In this document: piece after piece, positions 35,070-44,418 of the stretch
How the letters are laid out: each line of letters starts with the position of its first letter
Position numbering within the stretch: position 1 is the first letter of the stretch
Assembly (NCBI GenBank): GCA_044426045.1
Contig: JAWXUX010000006.1
Span: forward strand, 1-64,000
Direction of reading: 5' to 3'
Source: JAWXUU01 sp044426045
Lineage (GTDB): Bacteria > Bacillota > Clostridia > Christensenellales > CAMQZB01
DNA: 64,000 nucleotides
Translations under genes and position numbers: made by a program
The notes under the pieces: model-generated
What the model saw: the letters and a program-made list of their open reading frames with translations, nothing else
Databases searched by the model: none
What the model was told of the DNA's origin: nothing

Positions 35070-38000
35070 CTACAATTCTCCGCCAACACCTTTGAATTTT
35101 TCAACGAATGCTGCTATTTTTTGGAATACTGTTTGCTTTTTAGTGAGATATTTTGGATTTAGTGGACTCATTTTAGGCAAAATCTCATTCAGTTCAGTTC
35201 CATTTTCGCTGGCGTATTCTTTTTTAAGTGAATTGACAATATATCTCTTGGCGGCACTTTCATTCAAGCCTTCCTCTGTTATCAAATCGTTTGCTTCACG
35301 TTTTTGCTGCTTTTGTGCAAACGCAAAAAATGCATCGATGATACTTGCTTTATCTTGTATTTCATCAAGATCAGTTTGATGGATAAAATCAACAACCAAA
35401 CTTTCTTTTGCACGATTGCCTACACTTGAACGAATTATTCTTCGAATTTCTTCAACCAAGTCATCTTTACTGTTTGACTTCTTATTCTTTTCAAAAATAA
35501 GTTCAAGAATATAGTCCAAATTGATTTCTTGCGATTTCAAGAGGTCTACTTCAAAAACGATATCATCCCAATCGATTCCAGACTGCTCTTTTTCTTTGCC
35601 CGTTCTTTTGTTTCTTAGCCAATCACGGATATCATTATATGTTGAACGATAATCTTGCACAACACGTTCTTCTGGCATTTCAACATCACGCATAATCTCG
35701 ATATCTTCATCAGTCAACCCGTATGTAGCCTTGAACTCTTCAACATCCAATTCACCTTCCGCATCCTTTGATTGAAGTGCTTTCATGCTTGTGAATTCGT
35801 CATAGTTTTGCAAGATGTTTTCAATTCTCAAATATTCACCGAACAGTTTTGCAAAATCTTTTTTATCTTTTTCCGTTTCGATTTCATCCACGCTTGGGAA
35901 TCTTTCGGCAAGTTCTTTGACCACATCAACATAACCACGGCGAGCCTCACCCGTTGCGATATCAGTGAACCCTTCCATATATTCTTTGTAGCTTTTTTCA
36001 AGCACAACATTTTTTGTGTTGGTGTCACCAAACAAAGTGATCGCATCGATTGTTGCTTGTTCCAAATCACGGAAAGTGACAATATTGCCAAATGTTTTCG
36101 TTGTGTCGTATATTCGGTTAGTTCTTGAAAACGCTTGAATCAAACCGTGATATCGCAAGTTCTTATCCACGAACAAAGTGTTAAGCGTTGGTGCATCGAA
36201 CCCCGTGAGGAACATACCAACAACAATAAGTAAGTCTACTTCTTGCTTTTTCACTCTGTTTGCTAGATCGCGATAATAATTTTGGAATTCCTTGCTGTCA
36301 ACCCCAAAATTGGTTTTGAACATATCGTTATAATCTTTTATGGCATGGCTCAAAAATTCCTTTGCACTGCTGTCCATTGCTGAAACTTCAAAGGTTTCAT
36401 CTTTAATTTCACCAACTGCGTTTTGTTCTTCATTTGCCGCAAAAGAGAAAATCGTTGCCACTTTCAAAGGCCTTTCAGTGCCTTCTTGCAGTTTTGCAAA
36501 CGCTTCATAATATGCTTTAGCAGCATCGACTGAATTGACAGCAAACATAGCGTTGAAACCCTTTGCACCCATATATGAGCGGTGGGTTTTAACCCTGAAA
36601 TTATCAAGTATATACCTTGTTATTTCATTTATGCGCTCAGGATGAAGCAGAGCTTCTTTTGTTTCTGCTGCTGAAAGTTTTTTCTCGTCCTGTTCTTGTT
36701 CAATAGATTTGAACTTGGGCCTTACAGCATTATAGTCAACCTTAAATTTCAAAACCTTTTCATCTCGAATGGCATCAGTGATTACATATGAATGTAGTTC
36801 TCTTCCGAAAACTGATGCAGTTGTTTCCGCACCTATTGCGTTTTCTGGGAAAATTGGCGTGCCAGTGAAACCAAATTGATAGTACTTTTTGAACTTCTTG
36901 TGAATGTTCTTTTGTGCTTCACCAAACTGCGAGCGATGCGCTTCATCGAAAATAAACACTACTTGTTTATCATATATTGGCAAATCACTTTCGCTTTTCA
37001 AAAGATTATTCAACTTTTGAATGGTTGTCACAATAATTTTATTATCATCTTTTTCTATGTTTGTTTTTAGTCCTGCTGTGTTATCTGAACCGTTGACACT
37101 ATCAGGCGAGAAACGTTGATATTCTTTCATGGTTTGATAGTCTAGGTCTTTTCTATCCACCACAAAGAAAACTTTATCAATAAAATCAAGCCCCGTTGCA
37201 AGCCTTGCCGCCTTGAAACTTGTCAAGGTTTTTCCTGACCCCGTTGTGTGCCAAATATATCCACCGCTTTCAACCGTTCTCCAATTTTTCGCTGTGTATG
37301 AACTTTTGATTTTCCACAAAATTCTTTCTGTGGCCGCTATTTGATATGGTCGCATAACAAGCAAATTATTGCTGACATCAAAAACGGAATAGTTTATCAA
37401 AATATTAAGCAAAGTGTTCTTTTGAAAGAACGTTGCAGTGAAATCTTTCAAATCACGTATCACTTCATTGTTGGATTTTGCCCAGTTCATTGTGAAATCA
37501 AAGCTGTTTTTATCCCTTTTTGTTGTATTTGCGAAATATCTGCTGTTTGTGCCGTTTGATATAACAAACAATTGCAAATATTTATAAAGCGAATTTTCTG
37601 AATTGAAACTTTCCTTGCTGTATCTATGCACTTGGTTGAATGCCTCACGAATAGCTACACCACGTTTTTTCAGTTCAATTTGAACAAGTGGCAATCCGTT
37701 CACCAAAATGGTTACGTCATATCTGTTGAGATGCACCCCTTGTTGTTCAAATTGCGAAATCACTTGCAGTTTATTTCTTGTGATGTTCTTTTTATCTAGC
37801 AAATAAATATTTTGAATATGTCCATCATCAAAAACAAAGTCATATATATAGTTATTATGTATTTTATCCATCTTTTGAATATGCCCATCCGATGGCTTAT
37901 CCAAATATTCATCACAAAACCTCACCCATTCTTCATTGGTGAATTCCATTTTATTTAGAATCTGCAACTGCACCCGAATATTTTCCAGCATAGCTTGCAC

Positions 38001-38168
38001 AGTTGTGATGCCCTTCCCATGTTCATAACCTTGAGAAATAAGGTCAGCAATGAGTTCACGCTCTAAGTCCGCTTCCGTTTGATATGATGTGCCTGTTTGG
38101 TCGATTTTAGCGTATTTATCCAATACAATAAAATTTTCCGTTTCAGCTATTGGCTTGAAATCAGTCAT
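35070..38168 (-). CDS. hsdR: Type I restriction enzyme R subunit
   Basis: 1032 residues. An N-terminal PD-(D/E)xK nuclease (NGLPLVQIELKKRG, about residues 165-180) is followed by SF2 helicase motifs: Walker A WHTTGSGKTLTS (about 308-320), VVDRKDLDYQT, DEAH in VFIFDEAHRSQ, FTGTP, and the C-terminal helicase lobe with GFDAPTLNTLFVDK. Translocates and cleaves unmodified DNA with the HsdMS complex. The start overlaps hsdS by four bases. EcoR124-like in size. Ends 33 bases from the shared IS-end hairpin, which may terminate it. Confidence 0.95.
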   Translation of the reverse strand: MTDFKPIAETENFIVLDKYAKIDQTGTSYQTEADLERELIADLISQGYEHGKGITTVQAMLENIRVQLQILNKMEFTNEEWVRFCDEYLDKPSDGHIQKMDKIHNNYIYDFVFDDGHIQNIYLLDKKNITRNKLQVISQFEQQGVHLNRYDVTILVNGLPLVQIELKKRGVAIREAFNQVHRYSKESFNSENSLYKYLQLFVISNGTNSRYFANTTKRDKNSFDFTMNWAKSNNEVIRDLKDFTATFFQKNTLLNILINYSVFDVSNNLLVMRPYQIAATERILWKIKSSYTAKNWRTVESGGYIWHTTGSGKTLTSFKAARLATGLDFIDKVFFVVDRKDLDYQTMKEYQRFSPDSVNGSDNTAGLKTNIEKDDNKIIVTTIQKLNNLLKSESDLPIYDKQVVFIFDEAHRSQFGEAQKNIHKKFKKYYQFGFTGTPIFPENAIGAETTASVFGRELHSYVITDAIRDEKVLKFKVDYNAVRPKFKSIEQEQDEKKLSAAETKEALLHPERINEITRYILDNFRVKTHRSYMGAKGFNAMFAVNSVDAAKAYYEAFAKLQEGTERPLKVATIFSFAANEEQNAVGEIKDETFEVSAMDSSAKEFLSHAIKDYNDMFKTNFGVDSKEFQNYYRDLANRVKKQEVDLLIVVGMFLTGFDAPTLNTLFVDKNLRYHGLIQAFSRTNRIYDTTKTFGNIVTFRDLEQATIDAITLFGDTNTKNVVLEKSYKEYMEGFTDIATGEARRGYVDVVKELAERFPSVDEIETEKDKKDFAKLFGEYLRIENILQNYDEFTSMKALQSKDAEGELDVEEFKATYGLTDEDIEIMRDVEMPEERVVQDYRSTYNDIRDWLRNKRTGKEKEQSGIDWDDIVFEVDLLKSQEINLDYILELIFEKNKKSNSKDDLVEEIRRIIRSSVGNRAKESLVVDFIHQTDLDEIQDKASIIDAFFAFAQKQQKREANDLITEEGLNESAAKRYIVNSLKKEYASENGTELNEILPKMSPLNPKYLTKKQTVFQKIAAFVEKFKGVGGEL

Positions 38169-39334
38169 TGTTGTTCCTCCAATTTTTTAAAGGTCAAAAG
38201 TTTATCCCTATAATATTCATACTGCTGCTCACGTGCCTTGATTTCCGCAGGCAAACCGCTTGTAATATCATTACAAAGCACGTCGAACCTGTCGAGAATG
38301 TCAACTATGCGTTGTTGCTCTGCAAGGGGTGGAAGTGAGATTGTAAGTTTGACAAGGTCAGCCCTATTTACAGAAGGTACTCCACCCTCATTTTTAATCT
38401 TGAAAAGCATTTCATTATTGCTTTGTAGATAATAATAAATGTATTTTGTTAATAGCTTTGTTTTGTCTTGCGCTTTAATTTTATAACATAATGGACCTAG
38501 GAAGAATTTATTTTTTTGATATCCTACAAATCCTATCCCTCCCTGACCTCGAGATGGAGTTGTTACAGTATCTCCATCGCAATTATATGTATCAACGTAA
38601 CCAGAATTAGTAGTTCCAGCATTAATATATTCATAATATCCATTACTATTATTTATTGTTTTAGGCTTACTGCCTGTCTTTATTTCACATATTTCTCCCA
38701 AAGGTTTGCACTCAACCTCATCACCAGATTCAAGCAAACTATCACTATAATACTCATACTGTTTTTTTCTAGCTGTAAGCTCTGCTGTAAGCTCTGCTGT
38801 AAGCTCTGTGAAGTTATCCAAAATTCGGACAATTTCTTCTTGCACTGGTAGTGGTGGGAGTGGAATTTCTATAGATTTAATTATTTGTGCATTAACATTT
38901 GTTTGGCTTCCTTTTCCTAACGATTTAATATATTCATACTTGCTTTTTACATAATGGAATACGTATTTATATAAAGCCTTGTCTGGATTTATTTCTATAT
39001 TACAACAAGCTTGATTTGTTGTAAGTGAAATTTTGTTAATTCCAACTCGTCCAACCGTAGCTCCATACATTGCTATTATAACGCAGTTTGCAGGAATCCA
39101 TTTAGCTGAGGAATTGTCTAATCCTAGTTGTGTAATTTTTACACCAGTATCTATAATATCACCAAAAATTACTTCTTGAGTTCGTAACCAAGGGATATCA
39201 CCGCCATAATAGTCAATATTACCGCTAGATGGTGTTCCACCCGACATTACTTTTAAACTTATATCCTTAAGCTCCACAAACTCCACTCCATCAGGGCAAA
39301 GCTTCCTTATTAGTTCGTCTAATTTACTCATCAA
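38165..39334 (-). CDS. hsdS: Type I specificity subunit with TAEL-type spacer repeats
   Basis: 389 residues with two target-recognition domains (about 15-170 and 205-350), each followed by a conserved helix (ARKKQYEYYSDSLL and AREQQYEYYRDKLL). The central spacer reads TELTAELTAELTA, encoded by three exact 12-bp DNA units (38772-38807). In EcoR124 a change in TAEL copy number alters the length of the recognised spacer. Overlaps rhuM and hsdR by four bases each. Confidence 0.93.
   Translation of the reverse strand: MMSKLDELIRKLCPDGVEFVELKDISLKVMSGGTPSSGNIDYYGGDIPWLRTQEVIFGDIIDTGVKITQLGLDNSSAKWIPANCVIIAMYGATVGRVGINKISLTTNQACCNIEINPDKALYKYVFHYVKSKYEYIKSLGKGSQTNVNAQIIKSIEIPLPPLPVQEEIVRILDNFTELTAELTAELTARKKQYEYYSDSLLESGDEVECKPLGEICEIKTGSKPKTINNSNGYYEYINAGTTNSGYVDTYNCDGDTVTTPSRGQGGIGFVGYQKNKFFLGPLCYKIKAQDKTKLLTKYIYYYLQSNNEMLFKIKNEGGVPSVNRADLVKLTISLPPLAEQQRIVDILDRFDVLCNDITSGLPAEIKAREQQYEYYRDKLLTFKKLEEQQ
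38772..38807. repeat. Three perfect 12-bp repeats inside hsdS
   Basis: GCTGTAAGCTCT repeated three times in tandem on the plus strand, encoding the Ala-Glu-Leu-Thr spacer. In-frame gain or loss of a unit keeps the protein intact while changing its spacer. Confidence 0.9.
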
Positions 39335-40341
39335 CTTTCACCGCCTTTTTCAATCAGTTTTTTAACTTGCTTGTCAAAATCTGAGTTGATTTTTTGGGTT
39401 TTGTTGAACTCGTCATATTCTGCTTTGGCTTTCTTATCCGCTTGTTTTTTTGTTATGCGACCTTTACCTTCCAAAATTTCGTATTTTCTGAATGCCAAAA
39501 ATTCGTTTATGCTTGCGGAAAATTCCTCCATAGTGAATGTGTTTTCCCGTTCAATCAAATCTTCTATGTAATCAAAATATCCAGCGACTGCACGCTCAAG
39601 TTGTTTGATTTGTTTTTCTTCAAGGTAGTTTTTGCCTATGGTCACATCACTTTTCAACACTCTGCCATCGGGTGCATTTTTCCAAGAAGTCAAGCCCATA
39701 TTTTCTTTGCTTCTATCCGCGCCACCATCAATGATTTCAGCAGCTGTTTTTCCCGTGATTGCAAAATGAAATTTGTTTTGCACCATAGAATAAAATTCTT
39801 TTGTCACTTCCGCTTTTCTATCATAATCAAGACTGCATTCTGCAAAAATATCTGTGATTTGAAGCCATATTCTTCGCTCGCTTGCACGTATTGAGCGAAC
39901 ACGTTCCAACAGCTCTTTGAAATAATCTTTGCCAAATGCTGTTTTGCCTTGTTTCAATCGGTCATCATCCATGGCAAAGCCTTTGATCATATATTCTTTC
40001 AACACGCTTGTTGCCCATATTCTGAAGTTTGTCGCTTTTCTTGAATTGACACGATAGCCCACAGAAATTATAGCATCGAGGTTATAAAATTGGGGGGTTC
40101 TTTTTACTTGTCTGTTACCTTCGGTTTGAACTACCGAGATTTCCTCGGTAGTTGTATTTTCATCCAATTCACCATCATTATAAATATTTTTTAAATGAAG
40201 TGAAATGTTATCCGAACTACATCCAAAAAGTTCAGCCATCGCCCTTTGAGTGAGCCAAACTGTTTCATCTTTCACAATCGCATTTATAGAAACATCTTCT
40301 TCAGGTGTGCTATATATCAAAAAACTAAGTTCATTATTCAT
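39331..40341 (-). CDS. rhuM: RhuM-family protein
   Basis: 336 residues matching the RhuM family named for a Salmonella virulence protein: VWLTQRAMAELFGCSSDNISLHLKNIY, then RTPQFYNLDAIISVGYRVNS and FRIWATSVLKEYMIKGF. The N-terminal HTH-like domain and KilA-N-like middle suggest nucleic-acid binding, but the function is unknown. It is embedded between hsdM (17-base gap) and hsdS (4-base overlap), so it is expressed with the restriction system and may modulate it. Confidence 0.9.
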   Translation of the reverse strand: MNNELSFLIYSTPEEDVSINAIVKDETVWLTQRAMAELFGCSSDNISLHLKNIYNDGELDENTTTEEISVVQTEGNRQVKRTPQFYNLDAIISVGYRVNSRKATNFRIWATSVLKEYMIKGFAMDDDRLKQGKTAFGKDYFKELLERVRSIRASERRIWLQITDIFAECSLDYDRKAEVTKEFYSMVQNKFHFAITGKTAAEIIDGGADRSKENMGLTSWKNAPDGRVLKSDVTIGKNYLEEKQIKQLERAVAGYFDYIEDLIERENTFTMEEFSASINEFLAFRKYEILEGKGRITKKQADKKAKAEYDEFNKTQKINSDFDKQVKKLIEKGGES

Positions 40342-40357
40342 TATCTATTCTCCACTA

Positions 40358-41905
40358 TCAATTCTCAATTTCAGAAATTATTTTGTCGATTTCATCACGC
40401 AAAACATTGATTTTTGATACTCTTTCTTTTATTTCTGCGTTGAGAACTGCGATATCAATCACTTCTCTTGTGTCTTTTGCTTCGACATATGAACTCACTG
40501 AAAGGTTATAGCTTTCTTCTGCGATTTTTTCCACATCTTGCATTTTGCAGACGTATTCTATATCTTTTTTTTCTGTGAAAATATCCATGATTTTATTGAT
40601 ATGATCTTCTGTCAGCACACTGTTGTTTGTTTCTTTTTTGAAAAATTCTTCGCCACTGGCATCGATGAACTGCACTTTTGTATCTGTTTTGTGTTTTGAC
40701 AGCACCAAGATATTAACGGCGATTGATGTGCCGAAAAACAGATTTGCAGGGAGTGAAATCACTGTTTCAACATAGTTATTATCAATCAAGTACTTTCTGA
40801 TTTTTTGTTCTGCGGCACCACGATAGAAAATGCCAGGGAAGCAGACTATGGCAGCTCTTCCTTTACTTGATAGGTAGCTTAGCGCGTGCAAAACAAATGC
40901 AAAATCCGCTTTTGATTTTGGCGCAAGCACACCAGCAGGGGCAAAACGGTCATCGTTTATCAGCGTTGGGTCATCACTGCCAATCCAGTTGATTGAATAA
41001 GGCGGATTTGAAACAATGGCATCAAAAGGCTTATCGTCGCCGAACTGTGGGTCTAGCAATGTGTTTCCAAGTGCGATGTTGAATTTGTCATAGTTGATAT
41101 TGTGCAAGAACATGTTCATTCTCGCAAGGTTATATGTTGTGTGGTTGATTTCTTGACCAAAGAAGCCATCTTGAATGATGTGGTCATCAAACTGCTTTTT
41201 GGCTTGCAGAAGTAGCGAGCCAGAACCTGCGGCTGGATCGTAGATTTTGTTGATTGAAGTTTGACCTTGAATGGCAAGTTTCGCAATCAATTTTGATACG
41301 CTTTGTGGCGTGAAAAATTCACCGCCCGATTTGCCTGCGTTGGCTGCATAATTCGAAATCAAAAATTCATAGGCATCGCCAAAAAGGTCGATGTGGTTAT
41401 CTTCAAAATTGCCAAAGTCTAGACCTGCAACCCCTTTGATAACGGCTGCAAGGCGAGTGTTTTTATCTGTGACAGTATTGCCAAGTCGGTTGCTTGTTGT
41501 GTCGAAATCGGCAAACAAGCCTTTGATATCATTTTCTGAAGGGAAGCCGTTGGCGCTACCTTCGATAGCATCAAAGATTGTTTTCAGGTCTGTGTTCAAG
41601 CTATCGTTTGTGTTTGCAGTTTTTGCGATATTGCAAAACAGTTGTTCAGGATAGATAAAATAGCCTTTTGTTTTTATAGCATCTTCTTTGATTTCATCCG
41701 TGATGACATCACTTGATAAGCTTGCATAGTTCACATCTGGGTCGCCACCTTCGATATAGCTTGTGAAGTTTTCACTGATAAAACGATAGAAAAGCGTTCC
41801 CAAAACATATTGCTTAAAATCCCAACCATCTATTGACCCACGAACATCATTCGCTATTTTCCAAATCTGAGCCTGCAACGCCGCTCTTTGCTGTGTGCTT
41901 GACAT
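40358..41905 (-). CDS. hsdM: Type I DNA methyltransferase M subunit
   Basis: 515 residues. SAM-binding YDPAAGSGSLLLQA (about 220) and catalytic NPPYSINW (about 305) identify an N6-adenine methyltransferase. The helical N-terminal HsdM domain (GWDFKQYVLGTLFYRFISEN) and a C-terminal coiled segment that binds HsdS are present. First gene of the operon, with promoter at 42024-42052. AGGAGAGG precedes ATG. Confidence 0.96.
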   Translation of the reverse strand: MSSTQQRAALQAQIWKIANDVRGSIDGWDFKQYVLGTLFYRFISENFTSYIEGGDPDVNYASLSSDVITDEIKEDAIKTKGYFIYPEQLFCNIAKTANTNDSLNTDLKTIFDAIEGSANGFPSENDIKGLFADFDTTSNRLGNTVTDKNTRLAAVIKGVAGLDFGNFEDNHIDLFGDAYEFLISNYAANAGKSGGEFFTPQSVSKLIAKLAIQGQTSINKIYDPAAGSGSLLLQAKKQFDDHIIQDGFFGQEINHTTYNLARMNMFLHNINYDKFNIALGNTLLDPQFGDDKPFDAIVSNPPYSINWIGSDDPTLINDDRFAPAGVLAPKSKADFAFVLHALSYLSSKGRAAIVCFPGIFYRGAAEQKIRKYLIDNNYVETVISLPANLFFGTSIAVNILVLSKHKTDTKVQFIDASGEEFFKKETNNSVLTEDHINKIMDIFTEKKDIEYVCKMQDVEKIAEESYNLSVSSYVEAKDTREVIDIAVLNAEIKERVSKINVLRDEIDKIISEIEN

Positions 41906-42023
41906 ATTATTCCTCTCCTACCCTTTTATTTTTTTCTGCTTTTTCTATCATTCCATTAATTTCTTTTTTGTCTTTTTTTGTTTCGTTAGATTGCAATTTT
42001 AATAACACTGATAGCGTTATATA

Positions 42024-42052
42024 AGTATACCATACCCACGAGCTTTTTTCAA
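42024..42052 (-). promoter_or_regulatory. Promoter of the hsdM-rhuM-hsdS-hsdR operon
   Basis: TTGAAA (42052-42047), a 17-base spacer, TATACT (42029-42024) on the minus strand, about 120 bases before hsdM. Confidence 0.7.
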
Positions 42053-42133
42053 CCCATCGCTGTATGAATAGTTAGCCATAACACGCATTTTATTCAACCT
42101 TTTATGTATAAGTTTTTACACCTAATCGCATAT

Positions 42134-43114
42134 TTAAATCTCAATAATATCATCTCTGTATTCCTCTTTTAATCTATCAATTTCCATAAGTACTCTATCA
42201 TCATTATCGTTTTGCAAACTTGCCACTAACGAAACCTTATCAATATACTCATATCTGCCTAGCAATTTTACGTCGTATTTATACACTTGCAATTTAACCA
42301 TATTGTCAAAATAATAATCAACTTTACATTTCTTTGGTATTTCTTTGTCTACCTCTGAAGTTATGGCATATGTTTCATATGGGTTATCTTGAAGCATACC
42401 AATCTTTGACAATGCAGTTATACCTGACTTGACTAGATTATCGTAATCCAATGTCACTTCACGCTTATCTACAAAATATTCCTTAGAATATGGAACAACT
42501 AATTTATCAAAAGCTTTCACGTAATATTCATAATCACTTAATTCTCTGACGATAAAACTTTTACCAAATGCATAATGACACTTAATAAAATCACCTGCAA
42601 TCAGATTTTCCACAACTCGCTTCAAAGTTATTTTATTAAATTTCAATTTTTCTTCTAGATCATAAAAATAGACTTTTTCATTCTCCCTAGCATTAATCAG
42701 CATATGAATATATAAAAGCTGTGTCATAGGAGTGAATTTATCCACTGCGATATCTTGCTTAATAAAATCCCTATCTTCCAAAATCACTCCCATTTCAGGG
42801 ATAAACAACTGTTTGCCTATAACAATAAAATTGATATGGTTATCAATCAATATCTCACGCTCACGCAAAGTCAGCTGCTCAACAACAAGAACAACTGGCA
42901 TATTAACAATCTGTATTATATTATTAACTTGAGCAATATATTTTCGCAGTGATTGCGTCACGACAACAGACATACAAACATAATGGCGTCCATATATACT
43001 ATATAGACTGAATTTATAATTATTTCTAACCATTAAAGACATGTTAAAATAAGGCATTTCGCTCTGCCTCACATTATCCTTAAATATCCTTTTTAAATAT
43101 CCATACAATTCCAT
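42134..43114 (-). CDS. Winged-helix-like island protein, unknown
   Basis: 326 residues. The N-terminal half has a Rossmann-like alternation (PVVLVVEQLTLREREILIDNHINFIVIGKQLFIPEMGVIL). A middle segment (LLYIHMLIN...FYDLEEKLKFNKITLKRVVENLIAGDFI, about 155-195) looks like a winged helix. Related proteins occur in Firmicutes near restriction systems and have been labelled MarR-like. Upstream of hsdM in the same orientation but with its own start, about 110 bases from the hsd promoter. A regulator of the restriction operon is possible. Confidence 0.55.
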   Translation of the reverse strand: MELYGYLKRIFKDNVRQSEMPYFNMSLMVRNNYKFSLYSIYGRHYVCMSVVVTQSLRKYIAQVNNIIQIVNMPVVLVVEQLTLREREILIDNHINFIVIGKQLFIPEMGVILEDRDFIKQDIAVDKFTPMTQLLYIHMLINARENEKVYFYDLEEKLKFNKITLKRVVENLIAGDFIKCHYAFGKSFIVRELSDYEYYVKAFDKLVVPYSKEYFVDKREVTLDYDNLVKSGITALSKIGMLQDNPYETYAITSEVDKEIPKKCKVDYYFDNMVKLQVYKYDVKLLGRYEYIDKVSLVASLQNDNDDRVLMEIDRLKEEYRDDIIEI

Positions 43115-43238
43115 AACTCACCAACTATAATATTTTTTATTCATTATAACATTAGAATTGTTATAAGTCAATACAAATATTATAAATAACGACAACGATT
43201 CTAATTCTTGCCAGTTTTAATCCAAAACTCTACAAAAT

Positions 43239-43658
43239 TTGCAACCAATACATATTTTTATATTAAATTTTGATTTCTTTAATCCATTCGTATTCATTCT
43301 TTTCAAAAATCCCCGCAAAGAAAAAGACCCAGCCACTAAGCTGAGCCGTGATGTTATTCGTGAGATTGTGGCTAGTGGTGCTTTAGGTGGTGTCACATCG
43401 GGCATTCGAACTTACTTTGATTTTAATAAGCTTATGGCTCATGTTTCGCCCACTTGTTTTGCTCCTGCACCGAAGAAAATTCCACGCTTGCACAATTACG
43501 AAAAGACTTATCGCCACATTCACAAGTATACCAAACTCCCGATCACTTGGGATAGATTGCACGCCATATGCCACTCTGGCGAGGTTCTCTGCGAACTACA
43601 CGGCAATCGTTGGGTGGTGGATTTTGATATAATAAAGGCTTTTATTGCTGAAAACTAA
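43239..43658 (+). pseudogene. Truncated excisionase-like gene, island 1
   Basis: The C-terminal 110 codons (KNPRKEKDPATKLSRD...LHGNRWVVDFDIIKAF) are nearly identical to residues 130-250 of the gene at 61074, including its second HTH, but the first HTH is missing and there is no convincing start codon or ribosome site. The 5' flank (about 43230-43310) resembles remnants of the 189-bp inverted-repeat element. Probably not functional. Confidence 0.65.
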
Positions 43659-43687
43659 TATTTTAATATTAATTTTTCAATTATTTA

Positions 43688-43716
43688 TTGACTTTTTAAC
43701 ATCTTAATGTTATAAT
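43688..43716 (+). promoter_or_regulatory. Promoter with operator-like palindrome for the toxin pair
   Basis: TTGACT (43688-43693), a 17-base spacer, TATAAT (43711-43716). The inverted repeat AACAT-CTTA-ATGTT (43698-43711) spans the spacer end, where the HTH partner could bind and autoregulate. Confidence 0.7.
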
Positions 43717-43749
43717 TTGCATATATTATATTAAGGAGGAGTATTCATC

Positions 43750-44418
43750 ATGCTTACATTATACCATGGGTCAACTCAAAAAATATTAAAACCATCACTA
43801 CTCGCAGGCAAAGCAAACAACGATTATGGCAGAGGGTTTTATTGCACTAAAGACATAAAACTAGCATCCGAGTGGGCGTGCAAATCTAGCACCGATGTTG
43901 GGTATGTCAACAAATATTCACTTGACACATCAGAATTAAAGATTCTTGATTTAAGCGACAATAAATATAACATATTGCACTGGATGGCACTCCTTGTGCA
44001 AAATCGCACGTTTTCAATAAATAGTCCAATCACAAAGCAATCTATGGACTTTTTGAAAGAAAATTTTACGATAGATACATCTGAATATGATCTCATTCAA
44101 GGTTATCGTGCAGACGATTCATATTTTTCTTTTGCAGAAGATTTTCTCGGCAATACAATCACGATTGAACATCTTTCGCGTGCAATGAAACTAGGTAAAC
44201 TCGGCATTCAACACGTATTGATTTCGCAAAAGTCTTTTAATCGACTTCATTTTGACAGTGCCACTGAAGTGGATGGCACCGTTTATCATTTGGCACACAA
44301 AACTAGGGACACCAAAGCTCGTGTCGATTATTTTGAAAGCAGAGAAAACTTCAAACTTACAGAAGGTGATGTTTTTATTGCTGACATCCTCAGAGGAGGT
44401 GGCAAAGAATGGCTATAA
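43750..44418 (+). CDS. DUF3990 putative ADP-ribosyltransferase-type toxin
   Basis: 222 residues beginning LTLYHGSTQKILKPSLLAGKANNDYGRGFYCTKD, the DUF3990 signature: YHGS followed by DYGRGFYCT, with a later KLASEWA. This resembles the NAD-binding core of ADP-ribosyltransferases. Members are often paired with a small DUF3791 or HTH partner. The next gene overlaps by ten bases, supporting a toxin-antitoxin or abortive-infection pair. AAGGAGGA precedes the start. Confidence 0.75.
   Translation: MLTLYHGSTQKILKPSLLAGKANNDYGRGFYCTKDIKLASEWACKSSTDVGYVNKYSLDTSELKILDLSDNKYNILHWMALLVQNRTFSINSPITKQSMDFLKENFTIDTSEYDLIQGYRADDSYFSFAEDFLGNTITIEHLSRAMKLGKLGIQHVLISQKSFNRLHFDSATEVDGTVYHLAHKTRDTKARVDYFESRENFKLTEGDVFIADILRGGGKEWL

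Noticed and set aside
43239..43658. Annotating this frame as an intact gene
   Set aside because: Its N-terminal HTH is missing compared with the 61074 gene and no start signal is seen.
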